From positions 248,001-312,000 of the forward strand of contig NZ_FNSM01000001.1 in the NCBI RefSeq assembly GCF_900105415.1: a stretch of DNA of 64,000 bases, written 5' to 3'. The notes under the pieces were generated by a model. The model did no database searches, was not told the origin of the DNA, and saw only the letters and a program-made list of their open reading frames with translations. Below, in pieces: positions 52,440 through 60,765 of this stretch. The stretch's first letter is position 1. Every line of letters starts with the position of its first letter. Position numbers and translations under genes: made by a program. This DNA comes from Streptomyces sp. TLI_105. GTDB lineage: Bacteria > Actinomycetota > Actinomycetes > Streptomycetales > Streptomycetaceae.

Positions 52440-52860
52440 ATCGAGGTCGGAGTTCTCGCCGCGCCGTTGCCCCCGTGCGAGGCTCCCGTCAGGGAAAGCG
52501 GCTTCGCGGGCCGTCTCGGCCAGCGGGATCGGCTCGGCCATCGCGGGGTTGACCTTGGCGCCGGTCAGCTCCGGGGTGACGACGTGCACGTCGAGCCGCA
52601 TCAGGGCGGAGAGGGCCTTCTCCAGGAACGGCGCGGCGAAGTCCGCGCCTTCAAGGTCGACGGGATCGACACGTTGTACATGGGGGCGCCCATCAGGACG
52701 AGGTCCGCGTTCTCCGGCTCGGTGGCGAGCTCGTTGCGCAGGGCCATGACCGCCTTCTGCGCGTCGTCGTGACGTGGCCAGAGCCGCGGAGCGGTTGGCA
52801 CAGCCTCGGGCGTGGGCCCCTCCCGCAGGGTCCTTCGTTGTCGCTCGGCGCATGGTTCGT
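52440..52860 (-). pseudogene. Degenerate flavodoxin-fold azoreductase/NAD(P)H oxidoreductase
   Basis: Minus-strand frames give, in order, MALRNELATEPENADLVLMG then APMYNVSIPSTLKA, the FMN-binding core of azoreductases. After a frameshift and lost bases near 52640 comes DVHVVTPELTGAKVNPAMAE and PIPLAETAREAAF, the C-terminus. The N-terminal phosphate loop and the catalytic middle are missing. Confidence 0.65.
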
Positions 52861-53033
52861 ACCGGCGGAGTCGATCACCCGAATGCCGCATTCCCTTTTT
52901 CGGCGCAGATCGTTGGTCGGGGTGCGACAGGAACGACCCTGTTTAATTTCGAATTTGACGACTTTCTGGGACCCCATCCGGGCACCCGCCCTGGTGCGAC
53001 ACGGGGCGGGGCGACGTACGGAACGAGGAGAAG

Positions 53034-53348
53034 ATGTACGAAGGAAGCATTCCGCTCGAGGACTTCCTCCACACCATGGACGCACTGCAGGCCGATTTCG
53101 AGCAGCGCCTCAAGGGGATCGAACGCACGATGCCCCTGAAGCACTCCGTAGAGCAGAAACGTTCCAGCTTGCCCACGGTGCGGGCGCACGAGGAAACGTA
53201 TCCTCCCATCGGGCTCGAGGCGATCTGGACCGCTCCTCGCCGCTCCTCGGATCAGCGGATGCGCGATGACGGGGAGTCGTTCTCCTTCCACCGTCAAGAC
53301 GCCTTCGTCGAGACGATCGAAGAAGAAACGTTCATTTCAAGCCGCTAG
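53034..53348 (+). CDS. Small hypothetical protein
   Basis: 104 residues with an excellent ribosome binding site (GAGGAGA) before ATG 53034. MYEGSIPLEDFLHTMDALQA then DFEQRLKGIERTM suggests an N-terminal coiled-coil helix; the C-terminal half is polar. GC content is lower than that of its neighbours and upstream sequence is AT-rich, hinting at acquisition. No homologue recognised. Confidence 0.55.
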   Translation: MYEGSIPLEDFLHTMDALQADFEQRLKGIERTMPLKHSVEQKRSSLPTVRAHEETYPPIGLEAIWTAPRRSSDQRMRDDGESFSFHRQDAFVETIEEETFISSR

Positions 53349-53579
53349 CGGATCCCGGCCGGAGAGGACGGCCGCCCTCTCCGGCCGGGGCGCAGGACCA
53401 CGGTGTGCCGCACTGCGGGCTCCTCCTACCTGGTCTGGCCCGCGGAGAAATGCCCGCACAGGCGGGAAGGTGTGCGCGAGGTTCCACCCATGCCCTCCCG
53501 TCGACTTGCGCGGCCGGGTCGGGTAGACGTCGGCGCTGTTCACCGTGGCCTGAGCCCCTTGCTCAGAGGCTGAACCGGA

Positions 53580-54002
53580 TCAGAGCTTCAGGGGCTTATA
53601 GGTGCCGTCTTGGAAGGTGAAGACGGTCGCCTCGGCGTCGAACTCCTCGCGGAAGTACCCGCCGTAGCCGACTTCCGCGACGTGGGGTGCGATCAGGTCC
53701 AGGATGGTGACGAGGTCACCCATCATGTCGTCGAGCCAGAGGTTGCGGCTGAACAGCCCCCAGGCGTGGCATTCACCGCCGGCCGTGAAGCCTCGGGACT
53801 GACGGCGGAGGGATGCGAAGTCGCCTCCGGGCAGGCGGCTGTCCGGGTCCGGATCGAGCAGTGGATACGCGTACTCCTCCTCGTCGAGCTCCGCCGGGCG
53901 CTCGGAGGCGAGACCAAGGTGCCATCGCAGGGCCGCGAGGACCGTCTCAGGCGTGTCTTCCTGGAGGAAGCAGGTGAAGACGACTTCGTAGTGGAGGCTC
54001 AC
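53580..54002 (-). CDS. Conserved hypothetical protein
   Basis: 140 residues: LHYEVVFTCFLQEDTPETVL, YPLLDPDPDSRLPGGDFASL and LVTILDLIAPHVAEVGYGGY. The regular alternation of strands and helices looks like a complete small alpha/beta protein and similar sequences exist in Streptomyces, but I cannot assign a fold or function. Confidence 0.75.
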   Translation of the reverse strand: MSLHYEVVFTCFLQEDTPETVLAALRWHLGLASERPAELDEEEYAYPLLDPDPDSRLPGGDFASLRRQSRGFTAGGECHAWGLFSRNLWLDDMMGDLVTILDLIAPHVAEVGYGGYFREEFDAEATVFTFQDGTYKPLKL

Positions 54003-54050
54003 GGGGCCGTATTCTCCCCGGCGCCACCGACAACGTTCAGTCCGGCTCGA

Positions 54051-54260
54051 TCACGTTCCGGCTCGATCACGTTCGATCAAGCTCTCCGGGCGTCTGACGG
54101 TCTTACCCACGTCGTAGTGGACGGCGGGCCGCTTGTTCTTGGAGCCGAGGGGTCGACCCGGCCCCGGGCGCGAGGGGCCCGGCCCACGGGCCGGACATCG
54201 CAAGGTGGGGCAGAGGTTCCGGAACCACCGCCGGACGAGGGTCGGTGTGAGCCCACGAAG
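54051..54260 (-). pseudogene. C-terminal fragment of a Streptomyces transposase (NF041680-like)
   Basis: Minus-strand reading VRRWFRNLCPTLRCPARGP then GRPLGSKNKRPAVHYDVGKT and VRRPESLIERDRAGT is the basic C-terminus of a widespread Streptomyces transposase. Its N-terminal half is found on the opposite strand at 54805-55340, implying an inversion between them. Confidence 0.6.
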
Positions 54261-54458
54261 GGCAGCCTGGTCACCGACGGGGACGGCCGGCGCGCTGCGC
54301 GAGGACTCCGCGCCGATCCCGAGGTGCAGGCCGCCGGGAACTGCTCGGCGGCGGTGGCAGGGGACGCCCACCCCGGTGCGGGGACGACCATCGACCCCGC
54401 GATGGCCTTCGCCTGGGCTACGGTCAGCGCCATCGCGGACGAGCGGAGCCGCCCCTGA
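54258..54458 (+). pseudogene. C-terminal remnant of a KstD-like FAD dehydrogenase
   Basis: The frame ending at 54458 reads VQAAGNCSAAVAGDAHPGAG followed by TTIDPAMAFAWATVSAI. This matches the FAD-binding C-terminus of 3-ketosteroid dehydrogenase-type flavoproteins (AGNxSA...YPGAGATIGPAM). The remaining ~500 residues are absent. Confidence 0.6.
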
Positions 54459-54525
54459 CGGAGCCATGTGTTCCACCGCCGCGCCCCGGGCACCACACCG
54501 GATACGAAGGTGACGGGGGTGGAGC

Positions 54526-54804
54526 ATGAGCCGGGAAGATCGCTGGATCGCGGTCAGTGGGGGCCTGTCCGTCGTGGTGTGGGGGGCGCTCGGCTGGATC
54601 CTGCTGGATCCGGACCTCCAGGGCGTCCGGGAAGGCATCGGCGGGTGGATGATCGCCATCGCCGTCGCGCCCCTCCTGATCATGGGCGTGGGCATGGCCG
54701 TCCTCGACGAGTCCGAGGACGGCGATCGCGTCTCCTCGGCCGAGGCCGACGATCACGACAGTGGCTGGCTGGGCGAGTACAAGTGCGGAGGGTGCGGGGG
54801 CTGA
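54526..54804 (+). CDS. Small two-helix membrane protein
   Basis: 92 residues with two hydrophobic segments (VSGGLSVVVWGALGWILL; GWMIAIAVAPLLIMGVGMAV) and a short acidic tail ending CGGCGG. Ribosome binding site GGGGGTGGAG. The frame ends exactly where the transposase fragment begins, so the C-terminus may be truncated. Confidence 0.55.
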   Translation: MSREDRWIAVSGGLSVVVWGALGWILLDPDLQGVREGIGGWMIAIAVAPLLIMGVGMAVLDESEDGDRVSSAEADDHDSGWLGEYKCGGCGG

Positions 54805-55340
54805 GTTTGCCGCATCACGATGCCCGTCTGGGCGCGTTCGACTGCGCGTCACACCTTCGGAAAGACTTCTACGCCTGCCTGTCCCGGCGCGCGATGGCAC
54901 CCTGTTCGAGGTGTGCGACGCGATGCTCCGCCAGGACGGGCCGGTGACCTCGCCGGTCGATCCGACGTGGTTGGCCGAGCACCGCCGCGACCATGGTGCG
55001 TCGCACGACACGCTGAATTGCGGCCGCATCGACGTGGCCCGGCTGCGGCGGGCCCTGGCGGCGCTGCCGCAGCCCACTGCCACCGGCGGAAGCTCGTCCT
55101 CACGGTCGATGCGACCAACCGACTGGGATCCGGTGCTCCGTGCAGCCCGGACCGCCTGTTCTGCCAGGTCTGCCGACGCGGCGGACGCTCCAGCGACCAG
55201 TTCGCCCCGGGCCGGCCGTACTCGTTCGTCACCGCTCTGGAGGCGGGTCGCACCTCCTGGTGCGGGCTGCTTGACGCTGCCCGGATCGGCCCGGACACGG
55301 CGTCGCCGAGGTCACCGGCCGGTGGGCGTGGCTCGTGCGG
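54805..55340 (+). pseudogene. N-terminal fragment of a Streptomyces transposase (NF041680-like)
   Basis: LPHHDARLGAFDCASHLRKD then DGTLFEVCDAMLRQDGPVTS and RIDVARLRRALAALPQP, and in another frame KLVLTVDATNRLGSGAPCSP and GRPYSFVTALEAGRTSW, reconstruct the first ~170 residues with two frameshifts. It stops before the catalytic core. Partner half at 54051-54260 in the opposite direction. Confidence 0.7.
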
Positions 55341-55710
55341 TCAATCGCCAGGAGCGCTGATGGTCGACCCATTGCCAGGTCTCGTCGGCGGCGATCGCCT
55401 GCGTGATCCATGCGTGGAGTTGCGGAAGGGCCTGCGCTCGGAGAACAGCTCGGGTGGCAGCACGATCCGTGGCCTCGACCGGGTGGACATCTATACGGAA
55501 GCCGACCGTGTCCGGGTGGATGCTGCGGCCGTAGTCACGGCGGTTCGGAGCGACCCATGCCGCTCCCAGAACGATGGTTCCGCTGTCATGCCCCGTGAGG
55601 AACCGCAGGTCCGTGACGCGGCTCATGTGAGGCCCGAGGCATTCGTCGATGTCGGTGGTGGTCAGGGGCCACGCACGGTGCCGGGGCAGTCTTCGATTTC
55701 GTGCGGACAT
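55312..55710 (-). CDS. Conserved hypothetical protein
   Basis: 132 residues from ATG 55710 (an earlier ATG at 55722 is possible). ECLGPHMSRVTDLRFLTGHD, IVLGAAWVAPNRRDYGRSIH, VGFRIDVHPVEATDRAATR and LHAWITQAIAADETWQW form a compact protein similar to a Streptomyces family often found near transposases. Function unknown. Confidence 0.7.
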   Translation of the reverse strand: MSARNRRLPRHRAWPLTTTDIDECLGPHMSRVTDLRFLTGHDSGTIVLGAAWVAPNRRDYGRSIHPDTVGFRIDVHPVEATDRAATRAVLRAQALPQLHAWITQAIAADETWQWVDHQRSWRLTARATPTGR

Positions 55711-55722
55711 GACAGGCAGCAT

Positions 55723-56125
55723 GGCAGAAGTGCAGCACTGCTTCGGTCTGGGTGCCGACGCCGACCGCCTCGTCGTCCCCATGGCGGGAGGACGGGTTCT
55801 GCCCCTTCCGCTCGGAGTCCACGAGGTTCTCCGGGGTGGCCGGGCCACCGTCGGGGCAGACCGTCAGGGTGCCGCCCTCGGCCAGGGCGTCCGCGTGCAG
55901 CTCGGCGAGGGGCCTGCTCTCTTCACGGGGCACGGATCCTCTCCTCGGGGCGAAGGCGTCCGCGGGGCGAGTACGAGACGGCGGGACGCGAGGCCTGTAC
56001 CCGCCCTTCTGCCCCCGAGGGGTGAAGGCGCCCCTCTCCCGCACAGATGCCCGGCCCGCCCCGGAGAAGGGCCGGGCACCGTGCGGGAGCGGCGCCCGCG
56101 TGGGGTCCTGGCGCACACTGGAGGG
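55723..56125. other. Unassigned region
   Basis: About 400 bp between the hypothetical gene and the DUF2236 gene. A minus-strand stretch (LAELHADALAEGGTLTVCPD) near 55880 looks somewhat protein-like, but no start or stop supports a gene. Confidence 0.3.
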
Positions 56126-57055
56126 GTGCTCTGGACCCCACCGCGTCTCGGCGAGCTGCGGGAGCGGGCCGGTGAGGCGCTGCTGCACCGGGTCGCGGGC
56201 CCCACCGCGCACGAGAAGCGGGCCCGCATCCACGGGACGCCGGGGCCGCGCTGGTTCGGTCCCGACCGTCCGGTGCGCCTCGTGCACACGGACGCGGCGA
56301 TGTACGTCGGCGGGCTCGCCGCGCTGCTCCTCCAGTCGCTGCACCCCGTCGCGATGGCGGCGGTCGCCGCGCACTCCGGGTTCGAGAGCGACCCCTGGGG
56401 GCGGCTCCAGCGCACCAGCACCTTCCTGGCGACCACGACGTTCGGTACGGCGCAGGACGCGGAGCGCGCGGTGCTCCGGGTACGTCGGGTGCACGACTCG
56501 GTGCGGGGGCGGACCCCGGAGGGCGCGCCGTACCGGGCCTCCGATCCGCATCTGCTCGCCTGGGTGCACGCGGCCGAGACCGCCTGTTTCCTCAGGGCCC
56601 ACCAGCGGTACGGAAGGCATCCGCTGGATCCCCGCGCGGCGGACGGCTACGTCGCCGACATGGCTCGGGTCGCGCGCCGGCTCGGGGTCGTGGACCCACC
56701 GGAGAGCACCGCGGAACTGGCGGCGCGGCTCGCGGAGTACCGCCCGGAGCTGCGCGCCACCGCGCAGTCGCGCGCCGCGGCGCGCTATCTGCTCTCCCGG
56801 CCTCCGCTGCCGTGGCCCGCGCGGCTGCCCTACGCGTTCCTGGCGGCCGCCGCGGTCGAGCTGCTGCCCCCGTGGGTCCGGGCCCGCCTCGACCTGCCGT
56901 ACGCCACGCGCCTGCTGCTGCCGCTCGCCCGCCCCGGCGGACGCGCCGTCGTCGCGGCGATCCGCTGGATCATGCCCTCTGCGCCCCGGCGGACGCGTGC
57001 TCCCGGAGCCGGCTCCCGAGAGCACGAGCCGTCTTCGTCCGGTCCACAGGGGTGA
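56126..57055 (+). CDS. DUF2236 (MpaB-type oxygenase-like) protein
   Basis: 309 residues from GTG 56126 with GGAGG very close upstream. LLLQSLHPVAMAAVAAHSGF holds the conserved His, followed by LQRTSTFLATTTFG and LLAWVHAAETACFLRAHQRY. These match DUF2236 proteins related to the rubber oxygenase Lcp and MpaB, which bind haem b. Substrate unknown. The next 600 bp carry a terminator and a promoter region. Confidence 0.87.
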   Translation: MLWTPPRLGELRERAGEALLHRVAGPTAHEKRARIHGTPGPRWFGPDRPVRLVHTDAAMYVGGLAALLLQSLHPVAMAAVAAHSGFESDPWGRLQRTSTFLATTTFGTAQDAERAVLRVRRVHDSVRGRTPEGAPYRASDPHLLAWVHAAETACFLRAHQRYGRHPLDPRAADGYVADMARVARRLGVVDPPESTAELAARLAEYRPELRATAQSRAAARYLLSRPPLPWPARLPYAFLAAAAVELLPPWVRARLDLPYATRLLLPLARPGGRAVVAAIRWIMPSAPRRTRAPGAGSREHEPSSSGPQG

Positions 57056-57670
57056 TCCGGGAGAACGCCCTGGCGGCCCCGGCCCGCATTCCCCACATGC
57101 GCTGCCTCGACTGATCCGGGGGAGCAGCCTTCGGCGCTGAGAGCGTGGGGAGGGCCGGGCATCGGCCGTCCCTCCCCAGGCCCCTTGCCGTCGTCCGCTC
57201 GCCGATCGTGTCCTCCGTGCGCCACGCGGCAGAACGGGCGGGCGCCCCTCGGCGACCTCATTCGGGGACGTCGTTCCGGGACGTCGTTCGACGACGTCAT
57301 GAGGTGCCGGGCCAGGGCTTGTCGAACAGTTGGAGACGCCCTCGACCGTGCTCCCCGCCGCCACGCGCGTCTCGGCATCCCCGGGGACGGCAGTCTCTGC
57401 CGTCCCCGGGGATGCCTGAGGGTGGTGCGGGGCTTCTTTCACGTGTGTTGCGGGTTGTTGTGACACCTGTGTCCGCGTGTATCGGGCTCTTGTTCTTCCG
57501 ATGAAAGGACGGGCCGCATTTCGGGCGTGAGCTTCTCAACCCCCTTTTATGACGCGTGACATGTGCGCGGCGGGCTGGGAGTGTCCCTGGCCATCGAGGC
57601 AGTCCCCCCTTGGCCGGGTGGGCGGCGGCGATCCCGTCCCACTCCCCCCATGACTTTCTGGAGAAACCAC
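57056..57670. other. Intergenic region before the M4 protease
   Basis: 615 bp with no gene. It holds the strong hairpin at 57374-57416 and, to its right, a T-rich stretch (57420-57560, including CTTCTTTCACG and TCTTGTTCTTCC) that should contain the protease promoter. Confidence 0.5.
57374..57416. terminator. Perfect 20-bp stem-loop
   Basis: The left arm begins GGCATCCCCG and ends GGCAG; the right arm is its exact complement with a TCT loop. CTC/GAG just outside can extend the stem around one bulged T. Probably terminates the DUF2236 transcript and insulates the protease promoter. Confidence 0.85.
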
Positions 57671-59347
57671 ATGTCCACGTTTTCCTCTGCCGGCAGCAGG
57701 GCACGTCGTCTCGCGCTCACGTCGGGGGCGGTCGTTCTCACCGGCGGTCTGCTGGCCGTCGGCGCCACCACCGCGGCGGCGGGTCCCGCTCCGGTCCACG
57801 AGGGCACGCCCGTCGCGGTCACCGCTCAGTCCCTCGGCCTCGGCGCCAAGGAGAAGCTGGTCGTCAAGGACGTGATCAAGGACGCCGACGGCACGGTCCA
57901 CACCCGCTACGACCGTACCTACGCCGGTCTCCCGGTGCTGGGCGGCGACCTGATCGTCCATCGTGCCGCCGACGGGGCGGTCAAGGACGTCACCAAGGCC
58001 GTCCAGGCCGCCATCGAGGTCGACTCGCTCACCCCGAAGCTCACCGCGACCGCCGCCGAGTCCGCCGCGGTCAGGGCGGCGCGGGCCGCGAAGACCGCGG
58101 GGGCCGCCACCGGCGAAGCCCCCCGCAAGGTCATCTGGGCCGCCGCCGGCACGCCCGTCCTCGCCTACGAGACCGTCGTCACCGGCACCCAGCAGGACGG
58201 CGTCACCCCGAGCCTGCTGCGTGTCGTCACCGACGCCGACACCGGCAAGAAGCTGTACGAGAACCAGCTGATCGACGGCATAGCCGACGGCGTCACCGGT
58301 ACCACCGGCAAGATCGGCGGCTCCGCCGCCGGCAAGCCGGGCAGCCCCCGGACCGGGGCGGTCGGCACCGGCGTCAGCCAGTACAGCGGCGCCGTCAGCC
58401 TCAACACCACCGCGTCGTCGAAGGGTTACGACCTCGTCGACAACGAGCGCGGCGGCTCCAGCACCGTCGACCTCCAGCACCGCACGGGCGGCAAGGGAAC
58501 CCTGTTCACCGACGCCGACAACGCATGGGGTGACGGCACCCCCGCCCACAACCAGACCGCCGCCGTGGACGCCGCCTACGGCGCCGCCCAGACCTGGGAC
58601 TTCTACAAGAACGTCCTGCACCGCAATGGCATCAAGAACGACGGCCGGGCCCCGGTCTCCAAGGTCCACTACGGCAACGCCTACCAGAACGCCTTCTGGG
58701 ACGACCGGTCCTTCACCATCACCTACGGCGACGGCGCGAACAACCAGCACCCGCTGACCCAGCTCGACGTGGCCGGCCACGAGTTCAGCCACGGCGTCAC
58801 GTCCGCCACCGCCAACCTGCAGTACTCCGGCGAGTCCGGCGGCCTGAACGAGGCCACCTCGGACATCTTCGGCACCGCGGTGGAGTGGAACGCGAACAAC
58901 GCCCAGGACCCGGGCGACTACCTCCTCGGCGAGAAGATCGACATCTTCGGCAACGGCAAGCCGCTGCGCCACCAGGACCAGCCCAGCAAGGACGGCCGCG
59001 GCTCGGCCGACTACTGGAGCGCCGGCGTCGGCAACCTCGACGTGCACTACTCCTCCGGTGTCGCCAACCACTTCTTCTACCTGCTGTCCGAAGGCAGCGG
59101 CGCGAAGGACATCAACGGCGTGCACTACGACAGCCCGACCGTGGACGGTTCCACGGTCACCGGCATCGGCCGCGACAAGGCCGTGCAGATCTGGTACAAG
59201 GCGCTGACCGCCTACTTCACCTCCACCACCGACTACCACGGCGCCCGCGAGGGCAGCCTGAAGGCGGCCTCCGACCTCTACGGCGCCGACAGCGCCGAGG
59301 TCAAGGCCGTGGACGCCGCCTGGGCGGCGGTGAACGTCAAGGCCTGA
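57671..59347 (+). CDS. Secreted M4 neutral metalloprotease (thermolysin family)
   Basis: 558 residues, ATG behind TGGAGAAA. Signal peptide ~1-37. An FTP propeptide domain (VVKDVIKDADGTVHTRYDRT, YAGLPVLGGDLIVHR) precedes the catalytic domain: zinc motif VAGHEFSHGV at ~370 and GGLNEATSDIFGT with the third ligand at ~391, active-site His in VHYSSGVANHFFY. No C-terminal PPC domain. Extracellular endopeptidase, self-activated by propeptide removal. Confidence 0.95.
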   Translation: MSTFSSAGSRARRLALTSGAVVLTGGLLAVGATTAAAGPAPVHEGTPVAVTAQSLGLGAKEKLVVKDVIKDADGTVHTRYDRTYAGLPVLGGDLIVHRAADGAVKDVTKAVQAAIEVDSLTPKLTATAAESAAVRAARAAKTAGAATGEAPRKVIWAAAGTPVLAYETVVTGTQQDGVTPSLLRVVTDADTGKKLYENQLIDGIADGVTGTTGKIGGSAAGKPGSPRTGAVGTGVSQYSGAVSLNTTASSKGYDLVDNERGGSSTVDLQHRTGGKGTLFTDADNAWGDGTPAHNQTAAVDAAYGAAQTWDFYKNVLHRNGIKNDGRAPVSKVHYGNAYQNAFWDDRSFTITYGDGANNQHPLTQLDVAGHEFSHGVTSATANLQYSGESGGLNEATSDIFGTAVEWNANNAQDPGDYLLGEKIDIFGNGKPLRHQDQPSKDGRGSADYWSAGVGNLDVHYSSGVANHFFYLLSEGSGAKDINGVHYDSPTVDGSTVTGIGRDKAVQIWYKALTAYFTSTTDYHGAREGSLKAASDLYGADSAEVKAVDAAWAAVNVKA

Positions 59348-59530
59348 CCCGTACGACGGTGAACGAGGGTGCTCAAGGGGCGGTGTCCGGGTTGCCGGGC
59401 ACCGCCCCCGCGCGTGCCACGCGGCGGGCGGCGGCGCCCTGCCACGGGACAATGCGGCACGGTGCGGTGCGGTGCGAAACCATCGTCCCTCCTCCCTCCC
59501 CCTCCCCCTCCGTCCCCACCCTTGCCCCAT

Positions 59531-59568
59531 CTATCGAAATTCGATAGATTCCCATCGCAACTCGATGG
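59531..59568. promoter_or_regulatory. Two palindromes 21 bp apart upstream of DUF2975/XRE
   Basis: CTATCGAAATTCGATAG (59531-59547) is a perfect palindrome. CCATCGCAACTCGATGG (59552-59568) is a relaxed copy whose centre is two helical turns away. The second ends 11 bp before the DUF2975 start. A fitting operator for the XRE protein encoded at the end of the operon. Confidence 0.8.
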
Positions 59569-59579
59569 AAGGACGGGTC

Positions 59580-60065
59580 ATGGGAAAGCTGACAGTGGGC
59601 GCGCTGCGCGTCGTGCTCGTGGTGGTGCTCACCGGCACCGTGTTCGTACAGGCGTCGATGGTGTGGGCGCTGGCCACCGACCCCGAGGACGGGTCGCTCC
59701 CGCTGACGCCCCTGCGCCTGATCACGATCCTGGGCATGGTGTCCGCCCAGGTCGCCCTGGTCTGCGTCTGGCGGCTGGTGACGATGGTGCGACGCGGAAC
59801 CGTGTTCTCCCACACCGCCTTCCGGTACGTGGACGGTGTGATCGGCGCGATCGTGGCGGCGGCCCTCCTGTGGTTCGCGGTCACGGCCCTCAATGCGCCG
59901 GGCCAGCGGGAGGACCCGGGCATCACCGTCATCATGGGCGGGGTCGGCGTGGCCATCCTGGGAGTCGCGCTCATCGTGCTGCTGCTGCGGATGCTGCTCG
60001 CCCAGGCCGTCGCGCGCGACGTCGAAGCGACGCAGATGCAGGCCGAGCTGGACGAGGTGATCTGA
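59580..60065 (+). CDS. DUF2975 membrane protein
   Basis: 161 residues with four helices (ALRVVLVVVLTGTVFVQASM; ITILGMVSAQVALVCVWRL; VIGAIVAAALLWFAVTAL; GVGVAILGVALIVLLLRML). DUF2975 proteins are nearly always encoded with a small XRE regulator, as here. Start ATG 59580 with GGAAGGA. Function unknown. Confidence 0.9.
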   Translation: MGKLTVGALRVVLVVVLTGTVFVQASMVWALATDPEDGSLPLTPLRLITILGMVSAQVALVCVWRLVTMVRRGTVFSHTAFRYVDGVIGAIVAAALLWFAVTALNAPGQREDPGITVIMGGVGVAILGVALIVLLLRMLLAQAVARDVEATQMQAELDEVI

Positions 60066-60286
60066 TGCCGATCGCCGTCGACATCGACGTGATGCTGGCC
60101 AGGCGGAAGATGTCCGTGGGCGAGCTCGCGGACCGCGTGGGGATCACGCCCGCCAACCTGGCGGTCCTCAAGAACGGCCGCGCCAAGGCGGTGCGCTTCG
60201 CGACGCTCGCCGCGCTCTGCGAGGTGCTCGAGTGCCAGCCGGGCGACCTGCTGCGCTGGGAGGCCGAGGACGCCACGGACGGATGA
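60065..60286 (+). CDS. Small XRE-family regulator (YozG-like)
   Basis: 73 residues, essentially a single helix-turn-helix: MSVGELADRVGITPANLAVL then KNGRAKAVRFATLAALCEVL. ATG overlaps the DUF2975 stop (TGATG). Typical of the partner of DUF2975 proteins. Probably binds the tandem palindromes upstream of the operon. Confidence 0.92.
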   Translation: MPIAVDIDVMLARRKMSVGELADRVGITPANLAVLKNGRAKAVRFATLAALCEVLECQPGDLLRWEAEDATDG

Positions 60287-60326
60287 CGCGCCCGCTGCGG
60301 ACCCGAAAGCACCTGGCACCACCGGC

Positions 60327-60361
60327 ACTTCGACTCCAGGTCGGCGACCTGGAGTCGAAGT
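60327..60361. terminator. 16-bp perfect stem-loop after the XRE gene
   Basis: ACTTCGACTCCAGGTC and its exact complement surround a GGC loop, with one further C-G pair outside. Between convergent XRE and UvrA-like genes, so it may serve both directions. Confidence 0.85.
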
Positions 60362-60362
60362 G

Positions 60363-60765
60363 TGTCGGCGAGCACCGGATCGCGGGCCTGTTTCTCGGCG
60401 GTGAGCCGCAGCGGGTTCGGGACCCCGGCGGATTCCGGGCGCAGATCGTGAAGTCGGCCTCGTGCCCCGGAGCCACGCGCCCACCGGTGCCGGCCTGTCC
60501 GGCGGAGCGCGGCCCCGGCCATGGCACGAAAGGCAGGCTCTGGGCCGTGTCCCAAAAATGGATCTTGAGCTGCGAATGATCACGGTTCATGGGGCGGGGA
60601 GATCTCACAGACGAGCATGCGCCACGTCGCCGAACTCATCGTGTAGTGGACCCAGACAAGTCACCTCGGGGGCCATGTCCGTCACAGGCTGGAACGCGGC
60701 ATGGCGACGCGCGCGACCCTGCGTCCCGAAGCCGGATGACCGGCAATCAGCCCCTCGCGCTGTCG
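60363..60765. other. Unassigned region between convergent genes
   Basis: About 400 bp. No gene supported. A short AT-richer patch near 60545-60590 stands out but has no recognisable motif. Confidence 0.35.

Noticed and set aside
55586..57466. 626-codon minus-strand frame opposite DUF2236
   Set aside because: Arg/Gly/Pro rich and motif-free; the opposite strand carries a recognisable family.
57536..59530. 664-codon minus-strand frame opposite the M4 protease
   Set aside because: Val/Gly-rich shadow of a well-supported protease; no start signal or domain.
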